34,398 nt of DNA. Source: Bacillota bacterium. Lineage in GTDB: Bacteria; Bacillota; Clostridia; Peptostreptococcales; Anaerovoracaceae. A program made the position numbers and the translations under genes. The notes under the pieces were generated by a model. It had not been told where the DNA came from, made no database searches, and worked only from the letters and a program-made list of their open reading frames with translations. Position 1 is the stretch's first letter. The number at the start of each line of letters is the position of its first letter. This document shows positions 7,353-14,788 of this stretch, one piece after another. The DNA lies in contig JAFRZB010000003.1 of assembly GCA_017442785.1 (NCBI GenBank), positions 1 through 34,398 on the forward strand, given 5' to 3'.

Positions 7353-7381
7353 AGGGCGGACTCCAAAGAGCCCGCCCTTTT
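7353..7381 (+). terminator. Terminator after the GH3-glutathione peroxidase unit
   Basis: AGGGCGG (7353-7359) pairs with CCGCCCT (7372-7378). The inner CTC/GAG pairs around a CAAA loop, and TTTT follows. It isolates this unit from the T-box promoter at 7431. Confidence 0.8.
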
Positions 7382-7430
7382 GTTAGTCAGAAGCACGTTC
7401 CGATTTTTTGTGGAATCCCACAAAAAAGTG

Positions 7431-7459
7431 TTGACATTTTCGTCCGCCGGGAGCATAAT
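7431..7459 (+). promoter_or_regulatory. Promoter of the T-box leader/trpB2
   Basis: TTGACA (7431-7436), a 17-nt spacer, then CATAAT (7454-7459). The predicted start is near 7466, giving a leader of about 365 nt before the trpB start, of which the T-box fills the first 290. Confidence 0.85.
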
Positions 7460-7465
7460 ACACGT

Positions 7466-7758
7466 AATTTCATATTGAAATAAACCTGTGAGGAAGAGTA
7501 GTACCCTGCAAAGCAAAGCTATAGCTAGCTCCGGACGGTGGAAGCGGAGCGCGGCGCGGCAGGCGAATGGACTTCTGAGGGCGGACCGAAAAGCATCCTG
7601 AAAAGGAGCGCTCAGTAGGGACCGACGGGATCCCTCCTGTTACAAATCGGGGTGCCTGTGATGGCAGGCATAAGTGAGAGGCGCGCAAGCGCAACTCGGG
7701 TGGCAACGCAGAAGCAGACGCTTTTGTCCCGGGATACCGTGGATGAAAGCGTTTTTTT
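7466..7758 (+). promoter_or_regulatory. T-box riboswitch, tryptophan-specific
   Basis: The stem I internal-loop motif AGGAAGAGTAGTA lies at 7491-7503. The specifier region GAA-TGG-AC-TTCTGAG (7565-7579) places a UGG (Trp) codon at 7568-7570, followed by the usual purine. The T-box GGGTGGCAACGC is at 7698-7709. A full antiterminator can be drawn: CGGG (7697-7700) with CCCG (7728-7731), a 7-nt bulge TGGCAAC (7701-7707), then GCAGAAG (7708-7714) with CTTTTGT (7721-7727). The bulge UGGC would pair with GCCA, which fits the G discriminator expected for bacterial tRNA-Trp. Uncharged tRNA-Trp should stabilise this antiterminator and switch on the downstream TrpB2 gene. The T-box core differs from the common UGGNACC by having AAC. 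Confidence 0.92.
7718..7758 (+). terminator. T-box regulatory terminator
   Basis: ACGCTTT (7718-7724) pairs with AAAGCGT (7746-7752), and the T-run continues to 7758. Its left arm overlaps the CTTTTGTCCC used by the antiterminator (7721-7731), so the two structures exclude each other as expected of a T-box. Confidence 0.85.
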
Positions 7759-7831
7759 ATCCCACATTCCATCACATACAGGATGGCGGCAGGCGCAGGG
7801 CGCCCCGCAGAAAAGGAAAGAGGAAAACAAA

Positions 7832-9211
7832 ATGGCAAAGAAAGAGGCAGCACCGTACAAGATCTATCTTACAGAGAACGAGCTCCCAACAAGTTGGTAT
7901 AACCTGAGGGCGGACATGAAGACCAAGCCCGCTCCGTTCCTTCATCCGGGAACTCTTAAGCCCCTCAAGTTCGAGGAGATGCAGCCGATATTCTGCGACG
8001 AGCTTATAAAGCAGGAGCTGGACAACGATACTCCGTACATACCCATTCCGGAGCCCATCATGGACTTCTACAAGATGTACAGACCTTCGCCGCTGGTACA
8101 CGCTGAGTTCCTGGAGAAGCTCCTGGATACGCCGGCAAAGATCTACTATAAGTTCGAGGGCAACAACACTTCCGGAAGCCACAAGCTCAACTCCGCCATA
8201 GCTCAGGCCTACTACGCAAAGCAGCAGGGCCTTAAGGGAGTAACCACCGAGACCGGAGCCGGCCAGTGGGGCACGGCGCTTTCCATGGCCTGTTCTTACT
8301 TCGACCTCGACTGCAAGGTGTTCATGGTAAAGGTCTCCTACGAGCAGAAGCCTTTCAGAAGAGAGGTAATGAGGACTTACGGCGCTAACGTCACCCCGTC
8401 CCCCTCCATGGAGACAGAGGTCGGCCGCAGGATCAACGCGGAGCATCCGGGGACCACAGGATCCCTTGGCTGCGCCATCTCCGAGGCCGTTGAAGTTGCG
8501 GTAGGCACCCCGGGCTACAGATACGTTCTGGGAAGCGTGCTCAACCAGGTGCTCCTGCACCAGTCCGTCATAGGCCTTGAGACCAAGGCTGCCTGCGATA
8601 AGTACGGAATAGAGCCTGACATCATCATAGGCTGCGCAGGAGGCGGATCCAACCTGGGCGGACTTATTGCTCCGTTCATGGGCGAGAAGCTTCGCGGCGA
8701 GAAGGACTACAGGTTCATAGCCGTAGAGCCGGCATCCTGCCCCAGCTTTACCCGCGGCAAGTACGTTTACGACTTTGCTGATACCGGCAAGGTGTGCCCG
8801 ATGGCCAAGATGTACACCCTGGGCCACGACTTCATCCCCTCCGCCAACCACGCGGGCGGCCTTAGGTACCACGGCATGAGCCCGGTACTCTCCGAGCTCT
8901 ACGACGAAGGCCTCATGGAGGCAAGGTCCTACGAGCAGACCGCTGTGTTCGACGCGGCAGTCAAGTTCGCCAGGGTAGAGGGCATCCTCCCCGCTCCGGA
9001 ATCCGCCCACGCCATAAAGGGAGCCATAGACGAGGCCATAAGGTGCAGGGAGACCGGCGAGGAGAGAACCATAATCTTCGGTCTTACCGGGACCGGTTAC
9101 TTCGACCTCGTTGCCTACCAGAAGTACAACGACGGCCAGATGAGCGATTACATCCCCACCGACGAAGACCTTGAGAAGGGCTTCGCCAGCATCCCGAACA
9201 TCGGGCTGTAA
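7832..9211 (+). CDS. trpB: Tryptophan synthase beta-like enzyme (TrpB2 type)
   Basis: A 459-aa PLP enzyme of the TrpB2 group, longer than the usual TrpB1 of about 400 aa. The PLP lysine is Lys118 in N-T-S-G-S-H-K-L-N. The phosphate-binding loop is G-C-A-G-G-G-S-N-L-G-G, and the TrpB2-like stretch E-T-G-A-G-Q-W-G lies between. It condenses indole with serine to form tryptophan. TrpB2 proteins often act without TrpA, and no trpA or other trp gene is seen here, so indole salvage is a likely role (inference). The start at 7832 is behind AGGAAAGAGGAAA; longer in-frame extensions would run back into the T-box. The Trp-specific T-box and its promoter place it under tRNA-Trp control. A terminator follows at 9251. 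Confidence 0.9.
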   Translation: MAKKEAAPYKIYLTENELPTSWYNLRADMKTKPAPFLHPGTLKPLKFEEMQPIFCDELIKQELDNDTPYIPIPEPIMDFYKMYRPSPLVHAEFLEKLLDTPAKIYYKFEGNNTSGSHKLNSAIAQAYYAKQQGLKGVTTETGAGQWGTALSMACSYFDLDCKVFMVKVSYEQKPFRREVMRTYGANVTPSPSMETEVGRRINAEHPGTTGSLGCAISEAVEVAVGTPGYRYVLGSVLNQVLLHQSVIGLETKAACDKYGIEPDIIIGCAGGGSNLGGLIAPFMGEKLRGEKDYRFIAVEPASCPSFTRGKYVYDFADTGKVCPMAKMYTLGHDFIPSANHAGGLRYHGMSPVLSELYDEGLMEARSYEQTAVFDAAVKFARVEGILPAPESAHAIKGAIDEAIRCRETGEERTIIFGLTGTGYFDLVAYQKYNDGQMSDYIPTDEDLEKGFASIPNIGL

Positions 9212-9235
9212 CACAGGGGACGGTTCTCTATATCA
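9212..9235 (+). repeat. REP-like repeat, copy A
   Basis: The core AGGGGACGGTTCTCT begins 4 nt after the trpB stop codon; the repeat itself abuts the stop. It is the inverted partner of copy B (9306-9333), and the trpB terminator lies between them. It differs from copies B and C at its ends (CACA for CATA, and TATATCA for TGTGTCA). Confidence 0.8.
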
Positions 9236-9250
9236 CTGTATAACAGCAGC

Positions 9251-9276
9251 AAGGGAGTCTTCGGGCTCCCTTTTTT
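9251..9276 (+). terminator. trpB terminator with UUCG tetraloop
   Basis: AAGGGAGTC pairs with GGCTCCCTT around a TTCG loop closed by C-G (9259/9264), followed by TTTTTT. A strong intrinsic terminator. Confidence 0.92.
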
Positions 9277-9305
9277 ATTGGTCTTGCTTATGCCTGACGC
9301 GCAAA

Positions 9306-9333
9306 AAATGACACAGAGAACCGTCCCCTATGT
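9306..9333 (-). repeat. REP-like repeat, copy B (inverted)
   Basis: On the minus strand this copy is identical over 28 nt to copy C at 14746-14773, with core AGGGGACGGTTCTCT. It is inverted relative to copy A, making an A-terminator-B doublet. Its right edge abuts the TATAAT at 9334. Confidence 0.85.
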
Positions 9334-9339
9334 TATAAT
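9334..9339 (+). promoter_or_regulatory. -10 element of the AIM24-family gene
   Basis: TATAAT directly follows REP copy B. No good -35 is seen at 17 nt; the nearest resemblance is ATGACA (9308-9313) in the A-run and REP end, at 20 nt. Transcription from it would leave a short leader with AAAGGAGG before the ATG at 9362. Confidence 0.55.
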
Positions 9340-9361
9340 GTAAAAAAAAGGAGGTCGTGAA

Positions 9362-10042
9362 ATGAAATACGAGATAACCGGAGACAACGCCCCTGTCGTG
9401 ATATGCACGCTTGAGAACGGAGAGTCCATGATAACCGAGGGCGGCGGCATGGCATGGATGAGCCCCAACATGGAGATGGCGACCAGCGGAGGCGGAAGCC
9501 TGGGAAAGGCCCTCGGCCGTATGTTCTCGGGAGAGAAGATATTCCAGAACATATACACCGCGCGCGGCGGACAGGGCATGATAGCCTTTGCGCCGAGCTT
9601 CCCGGGACAGATACTTGCCCTGGACGTAACGCCCGACAAGCCGCTCATACTTCAGAAGAGGGCATTCCTTGCCTCTGAGAGCGGAGTTGAGCTTTCGTTA
9701 TACTTCCAGAAGAAGGGCATGACAGGCTTCTTCGGAGGAGAAGGCTTCATAATGCAGAAGGTGTCCGGCAAGGGCAAGGTGTTCATAGAGGTGGACGGAT
9801 CTGCGGTAACATATGACCTCGGTCCGGCGGAACAGCTTATCGTAGACACCGGGACGCTGGCCGCCATGGAAGCGACCTGCACCATGGATGTTGTGACTGT
9901 CAAGGGCGCCAAGAACATACTGTTCGGCGGAGAGGGCCTGTTCAACACCGTCGTCACCGGCCCGGGAAAGGTGACGCTGCAGACCATATCCTTCACCAAC
10001 CTGGTAAGCGCCATAGCAGCATCCATTCCGTCAAAGAGCTGA
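9362..10042 (+). CDS. AIM24 / TIGR00266 family protein
   Basis: A 226-aa glycine-rich beta-structured protein matching the AIM24 (TIGR00266) family. Recognisable stretches are M-I-T-E-G-G-G-M-A-W-M-S near the start, P-S-F-P-G-Q-I-L-A-L-D in the middle, and G-P-G-K-V-T-L-Q-T near the C-terminus. It has no signal peptide or membrane span, so it is probably cytoplasmic or peripheral. The bacterial role is not established; the name comes from a yeast mitochondrial protein. AAAGGAGG lies in front of the ATG. The next gene starts 29 nt downstream and probably shares the transcript. Confidence 0.82.
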   Translation: MKYEITGDNAPVVICTLENGESMITEGGGMAWMSPNMEMATSGGGSLGKALGRMFSGEKIFQNIYTARGGQGMIAFAPSFPGQILALDVTPDKPLILQKRAFLASESGVELSLYFQKKGMTGFFGGEGFIMQKVSGKGKVFIEVDGSAVTYDLGPAEQLIVDTGTLAAMEATCTMDVVTVKGAKNILFGGEGLFNTVVTGPGKVTLQTISFTNLVSAIAASIPSKS

Positions 10043-10071
10043 AAAACATATAGATAAAAGGGGGTAAAAAG

Positions 10072-10893
10072 ATGAAGACCGCAAAACAGCGCTGGTACCG
10101 CAAGTGGGACCTGGACATTTCAAAAGAGGACGTTAAGAAGGCAATAGATTCCAGCCTTGATCCAAAGGAGTACACCCAGATAAGGTTCGACGGGCCGTAC
10201 GCGCCCAAGGACAACGACGACCTTAAGGGAAAGACCCTGGTGTTCGAGGGCGAGGGGCATGTGTTCTCCTTCCGCGTCACGGACCTTAACACATTGTTCT
10301 TTGCCGAGGACGGAGGAGAGGAGAAGGAGTGCTACGTTCAGGTAAGGACTCTGGACAAGGAGCTCTACTTCCTGAACTTCCTCGTGCCCGGAGCCGAGAC
10401 CGCAAGGCAGATAAGCCTCATAGCCGACACCGTTACAGGATACAGCACGGTGTGCGATGCCCACATAGGCACGGAGAACTCCAACAGGGACGTAGGCCGT
10501 GAGTTCATCTTCGGGCGCCTTAAGGGAAGCTTTAAGGACGGCACGCCGCACTGCTTTACCAACGACCTTATCGGAAAGGCTGTCATATGGGACTACGGCG
10601 ACGGAGGTCCGTGCATAAAGCACATCTACAACTCCAACCTTTACTACACCTACATGATGGATTCCCCCAACGGAGCGTGGGTGGCGTCCAACCCGGCGGA
10701 CTACATAAAGGTGAAGGACAACATCTACATCTTCTCCTTCATAGAGGAGCGCCAGCCCGGACTGCAGATGCTGCTTCTGATCTACATGGACAAGCTGCAC
10801 GACCTCGGATCCTGCTTCGGAGTGGGCAAGGGACTGCGCAGTGCGTGCGTGGGAGCCGTAGGAAAAGAGGCCGATCCGTACGCTGTTTTCTAG
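10072..10893 (+). CDS. MoaF-like (lipocalin-fold) protein, tentative
   Basis: A 273-aa soluble protein, probably two beta-barrel-like halves. The C-terminal half contains W-D-Y-G-D-G-G-P, then H-I-Y-N-S-N-L-Y-Y-T-Y and F-S-F-I-E-E-R-Q-P-G. This resembles the MoaF family as I remember it, which is lipocalin-like and was named from molybdenum cofactor operons. The N-terminal half has L-K-G-K-T-L-V-F-E-G-E-G, like a first barrel strand. No molybdenum genes are nearby, so the historical name says nothing about its job. A plausible alternative is a binding protein for a small aromatic or lipid ligand. It follows the AIM24-family gene by 29 nt with GGGGG before the ATG, and the unit ends at the terminator at 10961. 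Confidence 0.55.
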   Translation: MKTAKQRWYRKWDLDISKEDVKKAIDSSLDPKEYTQIRFDGPYAPKDNDDLKGKTLVFEGEGHVFSFRVTDLNTLFFAEDGGEEKECYVQVRTLDKELYFLNFLVPGAETARQISLIADTVTGYSTVCDAHIGTENSNRDVGREFIFGRLKGSFKDGTPHCFTNDLIGKAVIWDYGDGGPCIKHIYNSNLYYTYMMDSPNGAWVASNPADYIKVKDNIYIFSFIEERQPGLQMLLLIYMDKLHDLGSCFGVGKGLRSACVGAVGKEADPYAVF

Positions 10894-10960
10894 TTAAAAT
10901 TTCTACTGAATGATAAAAAGAAGACATCCGGACATCGTTCGAATATTACAGAACATTTTA

Positions 10961-10990
10961 AAAGGCAGACCGGAAATCGGTCTGTCTTTT
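10961..10990 (+). terminator. Terminator before the purine operon
   Basis: AAAGGCAGACCG (10961-10972) pairs over 12 bp, with one G-U pair, with CGGTCTGTCTTT (10978-10989). The T-tail is short (10987-10990). Confidence 0.82.
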
Positions 10991-11024
10991 GGCCTGTTTT
11001 ACGCAGAAAAAGCCCTCTTTGCTG

Positions 11025-11030
11025 TATAAT
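11025..11030 (+). promoter_or_regulatory. purE: -10 element of the purine operon
   Basis: TATAAT is preceded directly by TG. No clear -35 lies 17 nt upstream. The leader to the purE ATG is only about 25 nt, so there is no room for a purine riboswitch. A weak -35 would suit activation or repression by a protein. A clear PurR box was not found. Confidence 0.6.
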
Positions 11031-11061
11031 AAATACGCAGTTTTATTTTCGGAGGAAACAC

Positions 11062-11544
11062 ATGAAAAAAGTCGGAATAATAATGGGAAGCGACAGCGAT
11101 ATGCCTATAGCTCAGAAGGCTGCGGACATGCTTAAGAGCCTGGGCGTTCCCTACGAGGCGCACATCTTTTCCGCGCACAGAACGCCGGAGCAGGCAAGGG
11201 AATTTGCCCTCAATGCCAGGAAGAACGGCTTCGGAGCGCTGATCGCAATGGCAGGCATGGCGGCCCATCTTGCGGGAGCCATAGCGGCCAATACCACCAT
11301 CCCCGTGATAGGTATCCCCTGCAAGTCCGGAGCGCTTGCCGGAATAGACGCGCTGCTTGCTACCGTGCAGATGCCCACAGGCATACCGGTAGCTACCGTT
11401 GCGATAGACGGCGGAGGCAACGCTGCGCTGCTGGCTGCCCAGATAATAGCGGTAGAGGACGCGGAGCTTGCCGAAAAGCTCGACGCAAAGCGCAGGACGG
11501 ATTCCGCCAAGGTCCTTGCAAAGGACGAGGCCCTGTCTCTTTAA
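11062..11544 (+). CDS. purE: N5-carboxyaminoimidazole ribonucleotide mutase (PurE class I)
   Basis: A 160-aa enzyme converting N5-CAIR to CAIR. It carries M-G-S-D-S-D-M-P at the start, S-A-H-R-T-P near residue 35-40, and G-M-A-A-H-L-A-G, the class I form. Class I enzymes normally work with PurK, but no purK is in this window. Either purK lies elsewhere or this PurE uses AIR and CO2 directly; I cannot tell which. CGGAGG precedes the ATG. It is the first gene of the operon, and purC follows after 45 nt. Confidence 0.95.
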   Translation: MKKVGIIMGSDSDMPIAQKAADMLKSLGVPYEAHIFSAHRTPEQAREFALNARKNGFGALIAMAGMAAHLAGAIAANTTIPVIGIPCKSGALAGIDALLATVQMPTGIPVATVAIDGGGNAALLAAQIIAVEDAELAEKLDAKRRTDSAKVLAKDEALSL

Positions 11545-11589
11545 TACAGTTTAAAAAACATTTCACATAAGTTCCAAAGGAGAAAGAAA

Positions 11590-12276
11590 ATGGAAAACAA
11601 GCTCGTTTACACAGGAAAGACCAAGAACGTTTACGCAATGCCCAACGGACATTATCTTCTTAAGTTCAAGGACGACTGCACCGGAGCAGACGGTGTGTTC
11701 GATCCTGGCATGAACACCGTAGGCCTCACCATCGAGGGTGTCGGCGACGTAAACCTCCGCATGACTGACTACTTCTTCAAGCTCATAAACGAGGCTGGCA
11801 TCCGCACCCACTTCGTAAAGGCCAACTTCGAAGACACCACCATGGAAGTCCTTCCTGCAAAGGTATTCGGCAAGGGTCTTGAGGTGATCTGCCGCTACAA
11901 GGCAGTAGGAAGCTTCTTCCGCCGCTACGAGCAGTACTGCACCCTCGGCCAGGATCTTCCGGCCTACGTTGAGATGACCTTCAAGAACGACGAGAAGGGC
12001 GATCCGCTCGTCACCAAGGAAGGCCTTATCGTTCTTGGCGTAATGACCGCCGAGCAGTATGACGCCATCGTTGAGATGACCAAGAAGATCACCAAGATCG
12101 TCGCCGACGAGATGACCAAGCGCGGCATGGACCTCTACGACATCAAGTTCGAGTACGGCTACGACGCCGACGGCAAGGTAATGCTGATCGACGAGATCGC
12201 CTCCGGCAACATGCGCGTTTACAAGAACGGAGAATACATCGACCCGATGACGCTCTCCAAGCTGTTCTTCGCGTAA
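11590..12276 (+). CDS. purC: SAICAR synthetase
   Basis: A 228-aa enzyme joining CAIR and aspartate with ATP to form SAICAR. It begins [15 protein letters not shown], the family's nucleotide-binding opening, and has [11 protein letters not shown] near the end. Full length for the family. AAGGAG lies before the ATG. Its stop codon overlaps the purF start by one base (TAATG), so translation is coupled. Codon use differs from its neighbours: by hand count 11 of 12 Ile codons are ATC, while purE uses ATA for 10 of 14. Confidence 0.95.
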   Translation: MENKLVYTGKTKNVYAMPNGHYLLKFKDDCTGADGVFDPGMNTVGLTIEGVGDVNLRMTDYFFKLINEAGIRTHFVKANFEDTTMEVLPAKVFGKGLEVICRYKAVGSFFRRYEQYCTLGQDLPAYVEMTFKNDEKGDPLVTKEGLIVLGVMTAEQYDAIVEMTKKITKIVADEMTKRGMDLYDIKFEYGYDADGKVMLIDEIASGNMRVYKNGEYIDPMTLSKLFFA

Positions 12277-13703
12277 TGGGCGGTTTCTTCGGCGCAGTCT
12301 CAAGCGGAAGAAGTGTGGTCCTGGACGTTTTCTTCGGAACGGACTATCACAGCCACCTTGGAACAAACAGCGCGGGGCTTATGTTCTGGGACAGCGAAAA
12401 GGGCTTTTCCAGAGAGCTTCATAATATCTCAAATACGCCTTTCCGCACCAAGTTCGAGAACGACCTCTACAAGTTCTCCGGAAGCTGCGGAATAGGCTGC
12501 ATAAGCGATTCCGACCCTCAGCCGCTGCTGGTAAAGTCGCAGCTCGGGGTATACGCGATAACCACGACAGGCCTCATCAACAACGCAGATGAGCTTATCG
12601 AGGACGTTTTCAGAAGGGATCACAACCAGTTTATGGTGCTGAGCTCGGGCAAGGTAAATACCACCGAGCTCGTTGCAGCGCTAATAAACCAGCAGAGCAC
12701 CATAGCCGAGGGCATAAAGCACGCCCAGCGCGTCATAAAAGGCTCCATGAGCATAGTGATCATGACGGACAAGGGCGAGATCATAGCGGCAAGAGACGCG
12801 CTCGGCCGCACCCCGGTGCACGTGGGCAGGAGCCAGGACGCGCAGTGCGTATCCTTTGAGTCCTTCGCCTACGGAAAGCTCGGGTATCACGACAGCAGAG
12901 AGCTGGGCCCCGGAGAGATAGTAAGGCTCACCGCGGACTCCCAGGAGGTGCTGGCAGAACCCGGCAAGGACATGAAGATTTGCGCCTTCCTCTGGAGCTA
13001 CTACGGCTATCCGAACTCGGACTACGAGGGCGTCAACGTGGAGCTGATGCGCTACCACAACGGCGAGAGCATGGCTCAGGCCGAGATGGACCGAGGCACG
13101 CTTCCGGATGTGGACTACGTGGCGGGAGTGCCGGATTCCGGCGTTCCGCACGCCATAGGCTATTCCACCAGGAGCCGCAAGACCTTCGCAAGGCCATTCG
13201 TAAAGTATACGCCCACCTGGCCGAGATCCTTCATGCCAAACGACCAGTCCGTAAGGAACATGGTCGCCAAGATGAAACAGCTGCCGGTAGACAGGCTGAT
13301 AAGAGGCAAAAAGCTGCTGTTCGTGGACGACTCCATAGTCCGCGGGACTCAGCTCAGGGAGACCGTAGACTTCCTCTACGAGTCGGGAGCAAAGGAAGTG
13401 CACATGCGCTCCGCCTGCCCCCCGATAATGTACTCCTGCAAGTATCTCAACTTCAGCCGCGGCAACTCCGACATGGACCTGCTTGCGAGAAGGACCATAC
13501 AGGAGATAGAGGGCGACGAGGGCTCAAAGCACATAGCGGAATATGCCGACGCAGGCACCGAGCGCGGCAAGTGCCTGCTCTCCACCATCTGCAAAAAACT
13601 GGGCTTCGATTCCCTGGGCTACCAGAGCCTTGACGGGCTGCTGGACGCCATAGGGCTCGACAGGGACAAGGTGTGCACTTATTGCTGGACAGGAAAGGAA
13701 TAG
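12276..13703 (+). CDS. purF: PurF-type amidophosphoribosyltransferase with degenerate glutaminase site
   Basis: A 475-aa protein in the PurF family, which makes phosphoribosylamine from PRPP and glutamine. The phosphoribosyltransferase half is intact, with the PRPP loop L-F-V350-D351-D352-S-I-V-R-G-T. The N-terminal Ntn half is not canonical. The protein begins M-G-G-F-F-G where M-C-G-I-x-G is expected, so the Cys1 nucleophile is Gly. The H-V-R-Y-S-T region reads G74-C-I-S-D-S-D, losing the Arg. The H-N-G-N motif reads T96-T-T-G-L-I-N-N. Glutamine hydrolysis is therefore unlikely, and free ammonia or a partner amidotransferase would be needed. The start is fixed by the TAATG overlap with purC. 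Such MGGFFG paralogues are, as I recall, found in Clostridia and Bacteroidetes; this one sits in the main pur operon. Confidence 0.85.
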   Translation: MGGFFGAVSSGRSVVLDVFFGTDYHSHLGTNSAGLMFWDSEKGFSRELHNISNTPFRTKFENDLYKFSGSCGIGCISDSDPQPLLVKSQLGVYAITTTGLINNADELIEDVFRRDHNQFMVLSSGKVNTTELVAALINQQSTIAEGIKHAQRVIKGSMSIVIMTDKGEIIAARDALGRTPVHVGRSQDAQCVSFESFAYGKLGYHDSRELGPGEIVRLTADSQEVLAEPGKDMKICAFLWSYYGYPNSDYEGVNVELMRYHNGESMAQAEMDRGTLPDVDYVAGVPDSGVPHAIGYSTRSRKTFARPFVKYTPTWPRSFMPNDQSVRNMVAKMKQLPVDRLIRGKKLLFVDDSIVRGTQLRETVDFLYESGAKEVHMRSACPPIMYSCKYLNFSRGNSDMDLLARRTIQEIEGDEGSKHIAEYADAGTERGKCLLSTICKKLGFDSLGYQSLDGLLDAIGLDRDKVCTYCWTGKE

Positions 13704-13708
13704 AGAAC

Positions 13709-14746
13709 ATGAAGAGCAGATCCGAGTCTTACGCCGCCGCAGGCGTGGATATCGAAGCGGGCTACGAGGGCGTCAAGCTCATAAAGCCCCTGGTAGAAAA
13801 GACCAACATCCCCGGCGTGGTCTCCGGAATAGGAGGCTTCGGCGGGCTGTTCGCCCCGGACGTTAAGGGCATGGAGGAGCCGATACTGGTCTCCGGTACC
13901 GACGGCGTGGGCACCAAGCAGCGCATAGCGCAGATCCTCGGCAAGAACGACACAGTAGGCATAGACTGCGTTGCCATGTGTGTAAACGACATCATCTGCT
14001 GCGGAGCAAAGCCGCTGTTCTTCCTGGACTACATAGCCATAGGAAAGAACATACCCGAAAAGGTGGCGGAGCTTGTGGCAGGCGTTGCCGAAGGCTGCGT
14101 GCAGGCGGGCTGCGCCCTGATAGGCGGAGAGACAGCCGAGCACCCGGGCACCATGGCCGCCGACGACTACGATCTTGCGGGCTTTTCGGTAGGCATGGTG
14201 GATAAGAAAAAGCTCATAGACAACGACCGCATGCAGGAGGGCGACGTCATAATAGCGCTTCCTTCAAGCGGCATACATTCCAACGGCTACTCTCTGGTAA
14301 GGAAGGTCTTCGACGTTGAGAACGCGGACCTTTCCGTAAAGCCGGAGGAGCTCGGCGGGCAGACCCTTGGCGAGGCGCTTCTTACGCCTACCAGGATATA
14401 CGTAAAGCCTGTCCTGGCGCTTCTTGAGAAGGCGGACGTAAGGGGCATAAGCCACATAACCGGAGGCGGCTTCTACGAGAACGTCCCCAGGTCCATACCC
14501 GACGGGCTCTGCGCCGTGATAGACAGGGCGTCCGTAAAGATACCGCCGATCTTCAGTCTTCTTCAGAAGAAGGGCGGCATACCCGAGCGCGACATGTTCA
14601 ACACCTACAACATGGGCGTGGGCATGGTAGTGATAGTTGCCCCGGGGGACGCGGACAAGGCTCTTGAGGTCCTTAAGGAAAGCGGCGAGGACGCCTACGT
14701 AATAGGAAAGGTCGCAAAGGGCGAGGACAAGATAATAATCAAATGA
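13709..14746 (+). CDS. purM: Phosphoribosylformylglycinamidine cyclo-ligase (AIR synthetase)
   Basis: A 345-aa enzyme closing the imidazole ring of FGAM to AIR with ATP. I chose the ATG at 13709, 5 nt after the purF stop, because it gives S-Y-A-A-A-G-V-D-I-E-A-G, the typical start; an earlier in-frame ATG at 13673 lies inside purF. Other marks are V-S-G-T-D-G-V-G-T-K, L-I-G-G-E-T-A-E-H-P-G and H-I-T-G-G-G-F. It has the usual length for the family. A REP-like repeat abuts its stop codon, in the gap before purN. Confidence 0.96.
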   Translation: MKSRSESYAAAGVDIEAGYEGVKLIKPLVEKTNIPGVVSGIGGFGGLFAPDVKGMEEPILVSGTDGVGTKQRIAQILGKNDTVGIDCVAMCVNDIICCGAKPLFFLDYIAIGKNIPEKVAELVAGVAEGCVQAGCALIGGETAEHPGTMAADDYDLAGFSVGMVDKKKLIDNDRMQEGDVIIALPSSGIHSNGYSLVRKVFDVENADLSVKPEELGGQTLGEALLTPTRIYVKPVLALLEKADVRGISHITGGGFYENVPRSIPDGLCAVIDRASVKIPPIFSLLQKKGGIPERDMFNTYNMGVGMVVIVAPGDADKALEVLKESGEDAYVIGKVAKGEDKIIIK

Positions 14747-14773
14747 CATAGGGGACGGTTCTCTGTGTCATTT
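14741..14773 (+). repeat. REP-like repeat, copy C
   Basis: The core AGGGGACGGTTCTCT is flanked by AAATGACA (14741-14748) and TGTCATTT (14766-14773), an 8-bp perfect inverted pair. The TGA stop of purM is formed inside the left arm. The copy matches copy B over 28 nt (14746-14773). It lies in the purM-purN gap of the operon mRNA. Confidence 0.88.
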
Positions 14774-14788
14774 CATCGGGAGGAAATG

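Noticed and set aside
7772-9214. A 480-aa ORF antisense to trpB
   Set aside because: It is a shadow of the codon pattern of trpB, has no family features, and conflicts with the T-box leader. Long antisense ORFs in purL (20294-22084) and the adhesin (26134-27561) were rejected for the same reason.
10935-10960. PurR box upstream of purE (GTTCGAAT/CCGGAC-like sequences)
   Set aside because: Neither copy matches CCGAAC exactly, and both lie before the terminator at 10961, on the far side from the promoter.
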